This document shows, piece by piece, positions 1-8,713 of a DNA stretch of 64,000 bases. The position numbers and the translations under genes are program-made. The notes under the pieces were generated by a model. That model ran no database searches. It worked only from the letters and a program-made list of their open reading frames with translations, and was not told where the DNA came from. Positions within the stretch are counted from its first letter, which is position 1. Every line of letters starts with the position of its first letter. The stretch lies in NCBI RefSeq assembly GCF_000521215.1, contig NZ_KI928921.1, positions 269,440 through 333,439 of the forward strand, read 5' to 3'. This stretch comes from Labrenzia sp. DG1229 (lineage in GTDB: Bacteria; Pseudomonadota; Alphaproteobacteria; Rhizobiales; Stappiaceae).

Positions 1-2
1 CG

Positions 3-500
3 ATGCACTCGGAAAAAATAGCCAGATCACCAGCGCTCGTTGCCGATGGAAAGCATCTGATGACGGATGTGCTGAGTTCCATCGGTGTGCTTGTCGGCGT
101 CGTGCTGGCGCTTTTGACCGGTTGGCATATCCTGGATCCCGCGCTGGCCCTGCTCGTTGGACTGACCGTTCTCTGGTCAGGTTGGGAATTGGTCAAGGAA
201 TCTGTCGGCGGACTTATGGACGAAGCCGTTTCGGCCGATGTACTTGAAAAAATCCGCATCCAGATTTCCGAACATGGCGAAGGCGCCCTGGAGGCACATG
301 ACCTGAGAACCCGGATCGCAGGCCGATCGACCTTTGTCGATTTTCATCTCGTGGTTCCCGGGACAATGTCGGTCGAATCCGCACACGAAATCTGCGACAG
401 GATAGAAGAAGCCATCACCGAAGGTGTCCCTGGCGTGCATATCACCATTCACGTGGAACCGGAATACAAGGCCAAGCACTCCGGTATTGTCGTTGTTTAG
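3..500 (+). CDS. Cation diffusion facilitator transporter, C-terminal part (partial)
   Basis: This is the 3' part of a gene cut by the window edge; 165 codons are visible of a family usually near 300 residues. Cation diffusion facilitators are inner-membrane antiporters that export Zn2+, Fe2+ or Mn2+ in exchange for protons. The visible part begins in transmembrane helix 5, with the metal-site HxxxD pattern (H18 and D22 of the visible frame), then helix 6 (about residues 48-66) and the cytoplasmic ferredoxin-like domain, which ends with the conserved HITIHVEP strand. The methionine at base 3 is internal, not the start. The metal cannot be told from this part. Nothing links it to the permease gene that follows. 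Confidence 0.9.
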   Translation: MHSEKIARSPALVADGKHLMTDVLSSIGVLVGVVLALLTGWHILDPALALLVGLTVLWSGWELVKESVGGLMDEAVSADVLEKIRIQISEHGEGALEAHDLRTRIAGRSTFVDFHLVVPGTMSVESAHEICDRIEEAITEGVPGVHITIHVEPEYKAKHSGIVVV

Positions 501-551
501 GGCAACTTCACATGAAGAGCACACTATGAAACTGACAGGAACAGACTTCTG

Positions 552-1379
552 ATGCCGGGCTTGCGGAAACGGACCGCACAGCTGGCCGACCATCTGATCC
601 TGATTTCCGGCGCCCTCATCATGAGCCTGCCGGTCTATTCGCTTTTTGCCGCAACCACACATCCGCCCGGCAGCCCCATGATGCCGCGCCTCGATCCGGG
701 CGCGGCTCTGCTGCAAAACTACGGCAGCTTCATCACGTCCACCGCAGGTTTTTCCGGGGATGTAACCGTCGTGGCGATGCTTTGGAACTCCTTCCTGCTC
801 GGATTTGGCTTTGCTACCTTGAAGGTGCTGACGTCATTGTTCGCGGCCTACGCCCTGGTCTATTTCAGAATAAGGTTTGCCAGTGCGATATTTGCCGTTT
901 TGCTGCTCACGTTGATGCTGCCGCTGGAATCCCGGTTTCTGCCCACTTACGCCGTCGTTGCCGACCTCGGTCTGGTCAACACGAGAACCGGCCTTGTCCT
1001 GCCACTGGTCGCTTCCGGACTGGGGACCTTGTTTTTCAGGCAGTTTCTTTTGACGGTCCCCGACGCACTGCTGGAATCTGCCCGGCTGGACGGTGCAGGA
1101 GGCTGGAAGTTTTTCAAGGATATCTTGCTGCCGTTGTCGATCCCGACCGCCGCAGCACTCTTTCTTGTGTTGTTCGTGAACGGCTGGAACCAGTATCTTT
1201 GGCCGGTGATTGTCACGTCCGAAGAAGCAACCTACACCCTGGTCAGGGGCATGCAGTTTTTCGGACGCGCAAGCCTGCCCGGACTGATGCTTGCGATATT
1301 GGCCGTCATCCCACCGTCACTTCTTGTCATCTTGTTTCAAAGACAGGTCATTAAAGGACTGTATGACGGCTCTCACTAA
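552..1379 (+). CDS. ugpE: ABC transporter permease, UgpE-like (orphan)
   Basis: Inner-membrane permease of the MalG/UgpE group, 275 residues. Stretches such as LMLPLESRFLPTYAVVADLG and GWNQYLWP match the glycerol-3-phosphate permease UgpE. The cytoplasmic loop that contacts the ATPase (EAA-type, residues 174-200, ESARLDGAGGWKFF) is intact, so the protein looks functional. UgpE normally works with UgpA, UgpB and UgpC, but none of these is next to it: a cation transporter lies upstream and a HAD phosphatase downstream. A Shine-Dalgarno-like AGGAA lies 11 bases before the ATG. The partner proteins must be encoded elsewhere, or the gene is a remnant of a dispersed operon. The family is certain; the substrate is inferred. 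Confidence 0.85.
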   Translation: MPGLRKRTAQLADHLILISGALIMSLPVYSLFAATTHPPGSPMMPRLDPGAALLQNYGSFITSTAGFSGDVTVVAMLWNSFLLGFGFATLKVLTSLFAAYALVYFRIRFASAIFAVLLLTLMLPLESRFLPTYAVVADLGLVNTRTGLVLPLVASGLGTLFFRQFLLTVPDALLESARLDGAGGWKFFKDILLPLSIPTAAALFLVLFVNGWNQYLWPVIVTSEEATYTLVRGMQFFGRASLPGLMLAILAVIPPSLLVILFQRQVIKGLYDGSH

Positions 1380-1419
1380 TGCAGGCATCGGCCTCGAAAA
1401 AGGAAAAGGCGACTACCGC

Positions 1420-2106
1420 ATGGCATTTGAAGCGATCCTGTTTGATTGCGACGGCGTCCTTGTCGATTCGGAAAAGATCTATGTCAGTGTTGAGCGGGAG
1501 CATCTGGCCAGGATTGGTCTTGACTATGAGATTGACGAGTACATGGACCGGTTCCAGGGCCTTGGCAGTGACGATTTCTGGGCAGAGCTTGACCGTGACC
1601 ACCGTGCCCTCGGCAAGGGTCCCTTGCCGGAATCCTTCGGGTCGGAACTCGACGCTGCCACGATGGAACGGATCGACCGGGAACTGTCCGATATTGCCGG
1701 GATCAAACAGTTTCTCGATATTCACGAGGGACCGAGGGCGGTGGCGTCGTCGTCACGCCTGCAACGGCTGATCCACAAACTGCAGCACACCGGGCTCTAC
1801 GGCTATTTTGAACCTCACATCTATTCAGGCGAGCAGGTCGCCAACGGCAAACCCGCACCGGATCTGTTTCTGCATGCGGCAAGCAGGCTTGGAGTGGATG
1901 CGGCAACCGCCCTCGTCATCGAAGACAGCGCAAATGGTGTTAAGGCCGGTCTTGCGGCAGGCATGACTGTCTGGGGATTTGTCGGCGGTGGCCACAGCCA
2001 TCACGGACATACGGAACAGCTTCTGGAAGCGGGTGCTCACAAGGTGGTCGACAGCCATGATGATCTGGCCGGGCTTCTTTTCAACACAAAAAGCCAATCT
2101 GAGTGA
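1420..2106 (+). CDS. HAD-superfamily phosphatase (beta-phosphoglucomutase/phosphoglycolate phosphatase-like)
   Basis: A cytoplasmic haloacid-dehalogenase-family hydrolase of 228 residues. The nucleophile motif FDCDGVLVDSE is at residues 8-18 (D9 nucleophile, D11 acid/base). It is followed by a helical cap, a motif II serine in AVASSS, the motif III lysine in NGKPAPDLF, and the motif IV acid pair in VIEDSANG. This is the set of a subfamily IA phosphatase acting on a small sugar phosphate. I chose the ATG at 1420 because AGGAAAAGG precedes it; an in-frame ATG at 1363 would overlap the end of the ugpE-like gene. The short distance suggests co-transcription with ugpE, which would fit a sugar or glycerol phosphate substrate. 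The exact substrate cannot be read from the sequence. Confidence 0.85.
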   Translation: MAFEAILFDCDGVLVDSEKIYVSVEREHLARIGLDYEIDEYMDRFQGLGSDDFWAELDRDHRALGKGPLPESFGSELDAATMERIDRELSDIAGIKQFLDIHEGPRAVASSSRLQRLIHKLQHTGLYGYFEPHIYSGEQVANGKPAPDLFLHAASRLGVDAATALVIEDSANGVKAGLAAGMTVWGFVGGGHSHHGHTEQLLEAGAHKVVDSHDDLAGLLFNTKSQSE

Positions 2107-2107
2107 T

Positions 2108-2142
2108 TGAAAAATGCGGGGAGTGGCAAAACCACTCCCCGG
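2108..2142 (-). terminator. Rho-independent terminator of the first ammonium transporter gene
   Basis: A 9-bp perfect stem (GGGGAGTGG and CCACTCCCC, loop CAAAA) lies between the convergent HAD and ammonium transporter genes. Read on the minus strand the stem is followed by GCATTTTTC, so it best serves the minus-strand gene. Confidence 0.7.
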
Positions 2143-2151
2143 TGCACGGTT

Positions 2152-3372
2152 TTACCGTCCCAGATCTGCTTCCGGATTGGCACCGATCTTGTGGATCGAC
2201 AGGTCTGCCCCCTGGTATTCTTCTTCCTCAGTCATGCGCAGTCCCATGGCTGACTTGAGAATGCCATAGACAACAAATCCTGCACCCGCGGCATAGCCGA
2301 CGCCCAGCAGTGTTCCGATGATCTGCGAGACCAGTGAGACGCCGCCAAGCCCACCAAGGGCTTCCAGCCCGAAGATACCCGCAGCAACACCGCCCCAGGC
2401 GCCGCAGATCCCGTGCAAGGGCCATACGCCGAGTACATCGTCGATTTTCAGTTTGTTCTGGCAGAATTCGAACCCTGTCACGAAAATGGCACCCGCGACA
2501 CCTCCGACGACCAGACTACCGACCGGATGCATGATATCGGAGCCGGCACAGACCGCCACGAGACCGGCGAGCGCGCCGTTGTGAACAAATCCGGGGTCAT
2601 TCTTGCCGACAATCAGGGCAACCAGAATGCCGCCGACCATTGCCATCAGCGAGTTGATCGCCACCAGGCCGGACGCCGCTTCCAGCGCTCCCGCCGTCAT
2701 GACATTGAAGCCGAACCAGCCGACGCACAACATCCAGGAACCCAGGGCAAGCCACGGCAGGGACGACGGCGGAATACCGATCGGGCGGCCGTTTCGGTCG
2801 TATCGCCCGCGCCTTGCACCCAGGAGCATGACGGCGGCAAGGGCAATCCATCCGCCAACCCCATGCACCACGACGGATCCGGCGAAATCGTGGAAGCTGG
2901 CCCCGAACTGCGCCTCAAGCCAGGACTGAAGTCCGAAATTTCCGTTCCAGACGACCCCTTCGAACAGGGGATAAACGATCCCGACAAGCGCGACAGTTGC
3001 AGCACATTGCGGCCAGAATTTCATTCGTTCGGCAATTCCGCCGGAGATGATGGCAGGTATCGCCGCTGCAAATGTCGTCAGAAAGAAGAACTTCACCAGC
3101 GTTAGCCCCTGAAGTTCAAAGCCTCCGCCGCCTCCGGAAAGGGTCGCCGCGTTCACGAAGAAGGTCGTGCCATAGGCAAAGGCATAACCCACAAAGAAGT
3201 AGGCAACGGTTGAAAGTGCGAAATCGACCAGGATCTTGACCAACGCATTGACCTGGTTTTTGTGGCGCACCGTTCCGACTTCGAGAAATGCGAAACCGCC
3301 ATGCATCGCGAAGACGAGAATCGCTCCGACCAGCACGAAAAAGACGTCTCCACCGACAGCAGAATTACTCAT
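2152..3372 (-). CDS. Ammonium transporter (Amt/AmtB family), no signal peptide
   Basis: Amt-family ammonium channel of 406 residues with about eleven transmembrane helices. The two pore histidines are present (H170 in VVVHGVGG and H320 in VWPLHGICG), as is the conserved SGGIAERMKFW helix start. The cytoplasmic tail (MTEEEEYQGADLSIH) resembles tails bound by PII proteins such as GlnK. Unlike the other Amt of this window (4924-6261) it has no cleavable signal peptide and begins directly with helix 1; the two proteins are clearly diverged. A GGGGGG Shine-Dalgarno-like run precedes the ATG. It is monocistronic, convergent to the HAD gene and divergent from the chemoreceptor. A sigma-54-like promoter lies 59-73 bases upstream, suggesting induction under nitrogen limitation. 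Confidence 0.95.
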   Translation of the reverse strand: MSNSAVGGDVFFVLVGAILVFAMHGGFAFLEVGTVRHKNQVNALVKILVDFALSTVAYFFVGYAFAYGTTFFVNAATLSGGGGGFELQGLTLVKFFFLTTFAAAIPAIISGGIAERMKFWPQCAATVALVGIVYPLFEGVVWNGNFGLQSWLEAQFGASFHDFAGSVVVHGVGGWIALAAVMLLGARRGRYDRNGRPIGIPPSSLPWLALGSWMLCVGWFGFNVMTAGALEAASGLVAINSLMAMVGGILVALIVGKNDPGFVHNGALAGLVAVCAGSDIMHPVGSLVVGGVAGAIFVTGFEFCQNKLKIDDVLGVWPLHGICGAWGGVAAGIFGLEALGGLGGVSLVSQIIGTLLGVGYAAGAGFVVYGILKSAMGLRMTEEEEYQGADLSIHKIGANPEADLGR

Positions 3373-3693
3373 GATTGCCCCCCAGTTAGGCAGAATGCCA
3401 TTAGATTTTGCTTATTGGATCATGAGGAATTCAATTTGCATGCCAAACAGGCAAATGCCGAAAAGAAAGGCTGAAAACAGCCGATTTTGCGAACACTTGG
3501 CCAATATTACCTGCGTCTGATTATGTTTGAGTCGCATAAAAAGTAATCAATTGAACACTTCTTATGCGGGCGTGACCCGTTACGAATCAGGTCCTGAATA
3601 CACCCGATAACAATTGAGACTTCCCGACCGGTTTTCACAGTATTAACCATGTTGTCCGATCATGCTGCCGCTGCGAGGAGAAGGCTGAGTCCA
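3373..3693. promoter_or_regulatory. Divergent control region between ammonium transporter and chemoreceptor
   Basis: This 321-base stretch has no convincing gene. It holds the sigma-54-like element of the minus-strand ammonium transporter (3431-3445). Separated half-sites TGATTA (3518-3523) and TAATCA (3544-3549) are also present. The same halves form tight palindromes upstream of glnK, so the two nitrogen units may share a regulator. The chemoreceptor start is preceded by GAGGAGAAGG (3675-3684). Confidence 0.5.
3431..3445 (-). promoter_or_regulatory. Candidate sigma-54 (RpoN) promoter for the ammonium transporter
   Basis: On the minus strand the sequence TGGCATGCAAATTGA matches the RpoN consensus TGGCACG-N4-TTGC except at two bases. 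GG at 3444-3443 and GA at 3432-3431 are separated by the required 10 bases; the usual -12 C is an A. The expected start of transcription is near 3420, about 48 bases before the ATG. Confidence 0.5.
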
Positions 3694-4809
3694 ATGTTCA
3701 AGCGAGCCTTGATAACGGCGATTGTCGTCGGGTCGATACTGACAATTATCAATCAGGTTGATGCCATTTTCGGAACTGCCGAACTTGTTGTGTGGCAGGC
3801 GCTTCTTTCAACGGTAGTGCCGTTTCTGGTTTCGCTTGTCAGTGCCTACCTGACACTGAAAACCAGGAAACCGGCAAATGAGACCGGGCAGGAAGCGACT
3901 GATCAGGAAAGCGAACCTCGAGATAGTGCGGACGTAACCCGGGTCTCCCCTGGCAATGATCGGGATTTGCCCACCGATGTCGACATCGAACAGCTCAAAG
4001 AAGCCTGGGCAGTTGTTTCCCAGATCGGACAGAATGCGCGGGCCGTAAACACGGCGAGCAAGGAACGGGCAGACTTTCTTGCGGACTTGATATCGACCGC
4101 AGAACGGATCCAGGAGGACCTCCATTCCGTCGGGACCCAGGCGCAAAGCTGTACGCAGGATCTTGTCAACGCAGGGGGCAAGATTACCGAAGCCCGCGAA
4201 GGTATCCAGTCGATTTCGCAGACCTGTATCGGTGCCGCGGAATTGATCGGTCATCTGAACACGTCAACGAGCGACCTCACCCACAAGTTCAACGACATCG
4301 AAACCCTCGCGCAGGAAATTTCGTCGATCTCCGCGCAAACCAATCTTCTTGCTCTCAACGCCACGATCGAGGCAGCACGTGCCGGAGATGCCGGCAAGGG
4401 TTTTGCTGTCGTAGCGGGCGAGGTCAAAGTGCTTGCCGGTTCAACCGAGAAGGCAGTTGAATCGATTGCGACGATCCTTTCGGAAATGACGCGATCGCTT
4501 GCCGAAACACGCCAACTTGTCGAAACCGCAAGAGAAAAACTGCAGCTTTCCGACACGCAAAGTGCAAGCAGTCTCGAACAGATTTCATCGGTAGAGCACT
4601 ATCTGAGCGATCTGACGTGTCGCAACGAGGCGACATCGAAACAGATGACTGACAGAACGATTGCGCTTGATGAAGTTTCGACGAACCTTCACAAGATCCA
4701 TCAGGACACTGAAAACGCTATCAAGGGCTCCGCCCGGAACATCGAACTCGCGCATCGCGCTTCCGAAACGGTTCAGGAAGTCGCCGAACGATTGCAACAG
4801 CCGGCCTGA
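3694..4809 (+). CDS. Chemoreceptor (MCP) with an NrtS-like membrane domain
   Basis: A 371-residue methyl-accepting chemotaxis protein of unusual build. Residues 1-56 form two membrane helices with a short linker; the pattern ([37 protein letters not shown]) resembles the small nitrate/nitrite transporter NrtS. There is no periplasmic ligand domain and no HAMP. A charged linker (57-105) leads to the coiled-coil signalling domain. Its tip is at about 212-250 ([27 protein letters not shown]), the conserved CheA/CheW contact. I chose the ATG at 3694 because GAGGAGAAGG precedes it; an ATG at 3649 has no ribosome site. The gene sits between two ammonium transporters, so a role in sensing nitrogen compounds is a reasonable inference. 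The NrtS likeness is by eye only. Confidence 0.75.
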   Translation: MFKRALITAIVVGSILTIINQVDAIFGTAELVVWQALLSTVVPFLVSLVSAYLTLKTRKPANETGQEATDQESEPRDSADVTRVSPGNDRDLPTDVDIEQLKEAWAVVSQIGQNARAVNTASKERADFLADLISTAERIQEDLHSVGTQAQSCTQDLVNAGGKITEAREGIQSISQTCIGAAELIGHLNTSTSDLTHKFNDIETLAQEISSISAQTNLLALNATIEAARAGDAGKGFAVVAGEVKVLAGSTEKAVESIATILSEMTRSLAETRQLVETAREKLQLSDTQSASSLEQISSVEHYLSDLTCRNEATSKQMTDRTIALDEVSTNLHKIHQDTENAIKGSARNIELAHRASETVQEVAERLQQPA

Positions 4810-4834
4810 AAGGATTTCAGACCGCATGCACTCC

Positions 4835-4863
4835 AAAAAAAACCCGGGGTTGCCCCCGGGTTT
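4835..4863 (-). terminator. Terminator between chemoreceptor and glnK-amtB
   Basis: A GC-rich hairpin (AAACCCGGGG and CCCCGGGTTT, 3-base loop) followed on the minus strand by eight T. It ends the glnK-amtB transcript and probably also stops the convergent chemoreceptor transcript. Confidence 0.85.
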
Positions 4864-4923
4864 CCAGTTAGCGGTCCGAGCCATTAGACCGCCTGGGAGA
4901 TTTGAATTTGCGCCCTGGAAGCT

Positions 4924-6261
4924 TCAAAGACGCTGGGATCCCGTTCCGAATTCCGGATAGGCCTCCACGCCGATTTCGACTTTGTCGAGACCAAGCGCTT
5001 CTTCTTCGTCGGATACCCGTATGCCGATGGTAACCTTGAGGACATACCAGACGATACCGCTGGCCACGAAGGTGAAGGCACCGTAGGCAGCGATCCCTGT
5101 GATCTGTGTGCCGTAGGATGCATCGCCATTCGTCAACGGAACAATCAGGGTTCCCCAGATACCGGCCAGCAGGTGAACCGGGATAGCGCCTACAACATCG
5201 TCGATCTTGAACTTGTCGAGCACCGGAACGGCCAGGACAACGATCGCACCACCAACACCGCCGATGAAGAGCGTTGCCCACATACTGGGAGCAAGCGGTT
5301 CGGCCGTGATCGAAACCAGACCTGCGAGTGCGCCGTTCAGCGCCATGGTAACATCGACTTTCTTGTAAAGCAGTTGGGTCATGATGACGGCAACCACAAC
5401 GCCGGCAGCAGCTGCCATGTTGGTATTGGCGAAGATGCGTGAAACATCGGTCACATCGCTGATGGAGCCCATTGCAAGCTGCGAAGCACCGTTGAAGCCG
5501 AACCAGCCGAGCCAGAGGATGAACGTACCAAGCGTTGCGAGCGGCATGGATGAACCCGGGAATGGATGAACTGTGCCGTCCGCACCATATTTGCCTTTAC
5601 GCGCACCTAGAATGATGGCACCGGAGAGCGCAGCCCAGCCACCGACGGAGTGAACGATCGTGGATCCGGCAAAGTCGGAAAAACCCATCTCGGACAGCCA
5701 TCCGGCACCCCATTGCCAGGAACCGGAAATCGGGTAGAGAAAACCGGTCAGGATCGCTGTGAAAATCAGGAAAGGCCACAGCTTTACGCGCTCTGCAACT
5801 GTTCCGGAGACGATAGAGGCGGTCGCGGCCACGAAGACCATCTGGAAGAACCAGTCGGAAGCGGTGGAATAACCTGTATCGAGCGCATCACCGCCGACAG
5901 GATCAAAAGAGTACGGACCTAGCGAACCGATGAAACCGCCGTCGACACCGCTGTACATCAGGTTATAGCCGGTAACCCAGAACATGATGCCCGCGATGGA
6001 ATAAAGCGTGATATTCTTCAGGCATTGCATCGAAACGTTCTTGGAACGGACAAGTCCTGCCTCCAGCATGGCGAAGCCTGCCGCCATCCACATGACAAGG
6101 AAGCCGCCAATGAGGAACAAGAGCGTGTTGAAGATGTAGGCGACTTCCGGAGAAACGGCCGGAGTTTCCGGTGCAGCCGTCGCGTCCTGAGCCAATACCG
6201 GGAGAGCCGAAAGGCTCAACACGGCAAGCGCTGTCGCGCACTTAGCAGCGATACTTTTCAT
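4924..6261 (-). CDS. amtB: Ammonium transporter AmtB (glnK-linked, with signal peptide)
   Basis: Amt-family ammonium channel of 445 residues. A cleavable signal peptide (residues 1-24, ending PVLA before QDATAA) is followed by about eleven transmembrane helices. The pore histidines are H204 (STIVHSVGG) and H362 (AIPVHLLAG), and the conserved SGTVAERVKLW segment is present. The gene lies 20 bases downstream of glnK on the same strand, the classic glnK-amtB arrangement in which uridylylation-free GlnK plugs the channel when ammonium is plentiful. The tail (VSDEEEALGLDKVEIG) is the expected GlnK-contact end. Expression probably comes from the sigma-54-like promoter in front of glnK. Confidence 0.96.
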   Translation of the reverse strand: MKSIAAKCATALAVLSLSALPVLAQDATAAPETPAVSPEVAYIFNTLLFLIGGFLVMWMAAGFAMLEAGLVRSKNVSMQCLKNITLYSIAGIMFWVTGYNLMYSGVDGGFIGSLGPYSFDPVGGDALDTGYSTASDWFFQMVFVAATASIVSGTVAERVKLWPFLIFTAILTGFLYPISGSWQWGAGWLSEMGFSDFAGSTIVHSVGGWAALSGAIILGARKGKYGADGTVHPFPGSSMPLATLGTFILWLGWFGFNGASQLAMGSISDVTDVSRIFANTNMAAAAGVVVAVIMTQLLYKKVDVTMALNGALAGLVSITAEPLAPSMWATLFIGGVGGAIVVLAVPVLDKFKIDDVVGAIPVHLLAGIWGTLIVPLTNGDASYGTQITGIAAYGAFTFVASGIVWYVLKVTIGIRVSDEEEALGLDKVEIGVEAYPEFGTGSQRL

Positions 6262-6281
6262 AATACGTTTCCTTACCTAAA

Positions 6282-6719
<438 letters not shown>

Positions 6720-6774
6720 TCAGGTCGCTGGCACACCATGGTCTGGAAAACCGGACGGGCGTCGGGACTTGATA

Positions 6775-6790
6775 ATCAAGGACCGTGCCA
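6775..6790 (-). promoter_or_regulatory. glnK: Candidate sigma-54 (RpoN) promoter for glnK-amtB
   Basis: The minus strand reads TGGCACGGTCCTTGAT, which differs from TGGCACG-N4-TTGCW only by A for C in the -12 element. The GG and GA elements are 10 bases apart as required. Transcription would begin near 6764, leaving a leader of about 144 bases. The first ammonium transporter has a similar element with the same TTGA deviation. Confidence 0.6.
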
Positions 6791-6899
6791 ACTCTGCGAT
6801 AGTGAGAATAAAGTTGTTATTTTTCAGACAGTTGATGAAACATACGGTGAGTCAGCGAAGTTGTTTGCCGGTACTCGCTGAATCTACACGCAGATAGAC

Positions 6900-6946
6900 T
6901 GATTAAAAATTAATCAGCAAAAATCGCATTGATTACTTTTTAATCA
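6900..6946. promoter_or_regulatory. Two tandem palindromes, candidate activator sites for glnK
   Basis: TGATTAA-AAA-TTAATCA (6900-6916) is a perfect palindrome and TGATTAC-TTT-TTAATCA (6930-6946) has one mismatch. Centres are 30 bases apart. They lie about 145 and 175 bases upstream of the predicted sigma-54 start point. The sequence is not the enterobacterial NtrC site, so the bound protein is unknown. Confidence 0.5.
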
Positions 6947-7046
6947 AACTGGGAATGGGCAAAACATTGGACCCTGAATATACGGGTCCTGCTATTCCGG
7001 CGGCAACCGGATCCAGTCAATCAGGAAACTGTTCGGCAGCGCAATG

Positions 7047-7598
7047 TCAGGCGGAGAAGCCACCGTCCTTGAGAAAAGCATCTTCGTCAGGGGTCGATTC
7101 CCGACCCAGAATCTTGTTGCGATGGGGAAAACGGCCAAAACGACGGATCACATCCATGTGGATCAGGGCATAGTGATAGAATTCCTTGTCACCAAGCAGC
7201 CTGCTCAGATCGACGGCCTTTTCTTGGTGCGCCATGTCTTCCGAATGTTCGAACGGCAGATAAAAGAACCCTCTTGCTTCCTTCGGAAAGGCCCGGTCAA
7301 AGCCTTTTTCCATCGCTTCCGTTGCAACGGAAACCGCCATTGGATCCGAAGAAAACGCTTCTGGAGTTCCGCGGTAGATGTTCCGGGACATCTGATCGAG
7401 CAGAAGCAGCAGTGCAAGGCTCCCATCCGCTGTTTCGCGCCAGTGATCCAATGCACCGGTCTTTGCAGCTTCAAGAGCATCCTGGAACCGGTCACGGCAC
7501 TTGACGTCAAATTTGGCGTCGCCGGAAAACCACTTTGAAGGCCCTGCCTGCCACCAGAAATCAAGCACATCCAACGGCGTTATCGTCTTGTCGCTCAT
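7047..7598 (-). CDS. DUF924 family protein
   Basis: A soluble protein of 183 residues that matches the DUF924 family in layout: LDVLDFWW near the N-terminus, KWFSGDAKFD, LALLLLLDQMSRNIYRGTPEAF in the middle and FFYLPFEHSEDM later. The family folds as a TPR-like helical protein of unknown biochemical role and is widespread in proteobacteria. I chose the ATG at 7598 (MSDKTITPLDVLDF) because it matches the usual N-terminus; an ATG 16 codons upstream would add an unconserved extension. Nothing in the neighbours explains its job. Confidence 0.8.
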   Translation of the reverse strand: MSDKTITPLDVLDFWWQAGPSKWFSGDAKFDVKCRDRFQDALEAAKTGALDHWRETADGSLALLLLLDQMSRNIYRGTPEAFSSDPMAVSVATEAMEKGFDRAFPKEARGFFYLPFEHSEDMAHQEKAVDLSRLLGDKEFYHYALIHMDVIRRFGRFPHRNKILGRESTPDEDAFLKDGGFSA

Positions 7599-7715
7599 TG
7601 TAAATTTTCCGTTCGGGCTATTGATCGCACTGCTTATTCCCACCACGCGGAAACTTGATGAGCAAGTTCTTTGTTCTGATCAATTGAGGACAGGGACAGG
7701 GCCGCCGGCCTGCAA

Positions 7716-8525
7716 CTAGTTTCCGCAGGCGAGTTTCTGCCATTTGGCGCGGTGCAATTCGGTGATCTCGTCCAGATAGCCGCTTTTCTTCAAGACGGAC
7801 ATTTCCTCCCGAACAGCCTCGGTCAGTGCCGGATCGGTTCCCTTGCTCAAGATGGCCCATAACGGTTTGGCCAGGTCCTCTATGAACACGACGGGCTGCA
7901 GCAGGGACCCGTCATATCCCTGCTTGCAGGCAGAGGCTTCAGCAAGAAATCCCGTGAGTGGCAGCAGATCGATCCTTTCCAGATAAAGCATCTCGATCCC
8001 CTGTTTGTAATCGGTAATCGGCACAAGGTTCCCGGACTTTTCAAGGCCCAGTGCCGTCAGATAGTCGTGGGTGTTTCCACCGTCCTGGACACCGATTTTC
8101 ACATCGTGATCTCTCAGGTCCGCGATCGTTTCAACATCGACCCTGGGTTTTGTTTTGAGTTGGTAGAGATACTGGCCGTAAGGTGAAACTTCTCCAAGCC
8201 ACAGGAATTTGTCTTCGCGGTCCGTCGTGCGCGACAGGGAAAAAAGCATGACGTCCGGAGTCGTCTGGGCAGTCAGCATCGCCCGTTTCCAGGGCATGAA
8301 TTCAAACGACCCCACTGTCACTGGAAAACGCTCGCCAACCCTTTCGAACACGGTCAGCATGAATTTCGTCACATAGCCGTCCGGATTGCCGTCATTGTCC
8401 CATTGGAGAGGCGCAAAGCTTTGCGTTACAATTTGAATTTCAGTTGGTTCGGATCGAACCGGCGCCACTGAAATCAGAAGAGTCCAGGTCACCGCAACCA
8501 GCTTTGTCCAACGCCCAACGCTCAC
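7716..8525 (-). CDS. Periplasmic solute-binding protein (SBP family 3 type)
   Basis: A secreted protein of about 269 residues. The signal peptide (VAVTWTLLISVAPVRS) is followed by a type II binding-protein fold: IQIVTQSFAPLQWDNDGNPDGYVTKFM at the start matches the amino-acid-binding family, as do the ADLRDHDVKIGVQDGG hinge region and a C-terminal helix pair. No permease or ATPase is adjacent, so it is an orphan receptor. It may serve another ABC system or act as a sensor. I chose GTG at 8525, five bases after a GGGGG run; an in-frame TTG at 8537 is possible. The ligand cannot be told. Confidence 0.7.
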   Translation of the reverse strand: MSVGRWTKLVAVTWTLLISVAPVRSEPTEIQIVTQSFAPLQWDNDGNPDGYVTKFMLTVFERVGERFPVTVGSFEFMPWKRAMLTAQTTPDVMLFSLSRTTDREDKFLWLGEVSPYGQYLYQLKTKPRVDVETIADLRDHDVKIGVQDGGNTHDYLTALGLEKSGNLVPITDYKQGIEMLYLERIDLLPLTGFLAEASACKQGYDGSLLQPVVFIEDLAKPLWAILSKGTDPALTEAVREEMSVLKKSGYLDEITELHRAKWQKLACGN

Positions 8526-8713
8526 TTGAGCCCCCAAAGGCCAAACAGTTTACGCCTGACGGATTCAATATCCGGATCCCCAGGCTCTTCAAAATTCGAT
8601 CAGACTTTTTCTAGTCGCGAACCATTAAATCCGATTGAATGATTGGAAAATGATACGTATCTGAAATAACTTGGCCTGAAGTAATATAGCATAGAGTTAA
8701 TGGAATATCCTTG

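Noticed and set aside
512-552. Two tiny frames (5 and 8 codons) linked by stop-start overlaps leading into the ugpE-like gene
   Set aside because: Too short to support as leader peptides; no ribosome site for the first, and overlaps of this kind arise often by chance.
2413-3105. A 230-codon plus-strand frame inside the ammonium transporter gene
   Set aside because: It lies antisense to a well-conserved transporter and has low-complexity, Arg/Gln/His-rich content typical of shadow frames.
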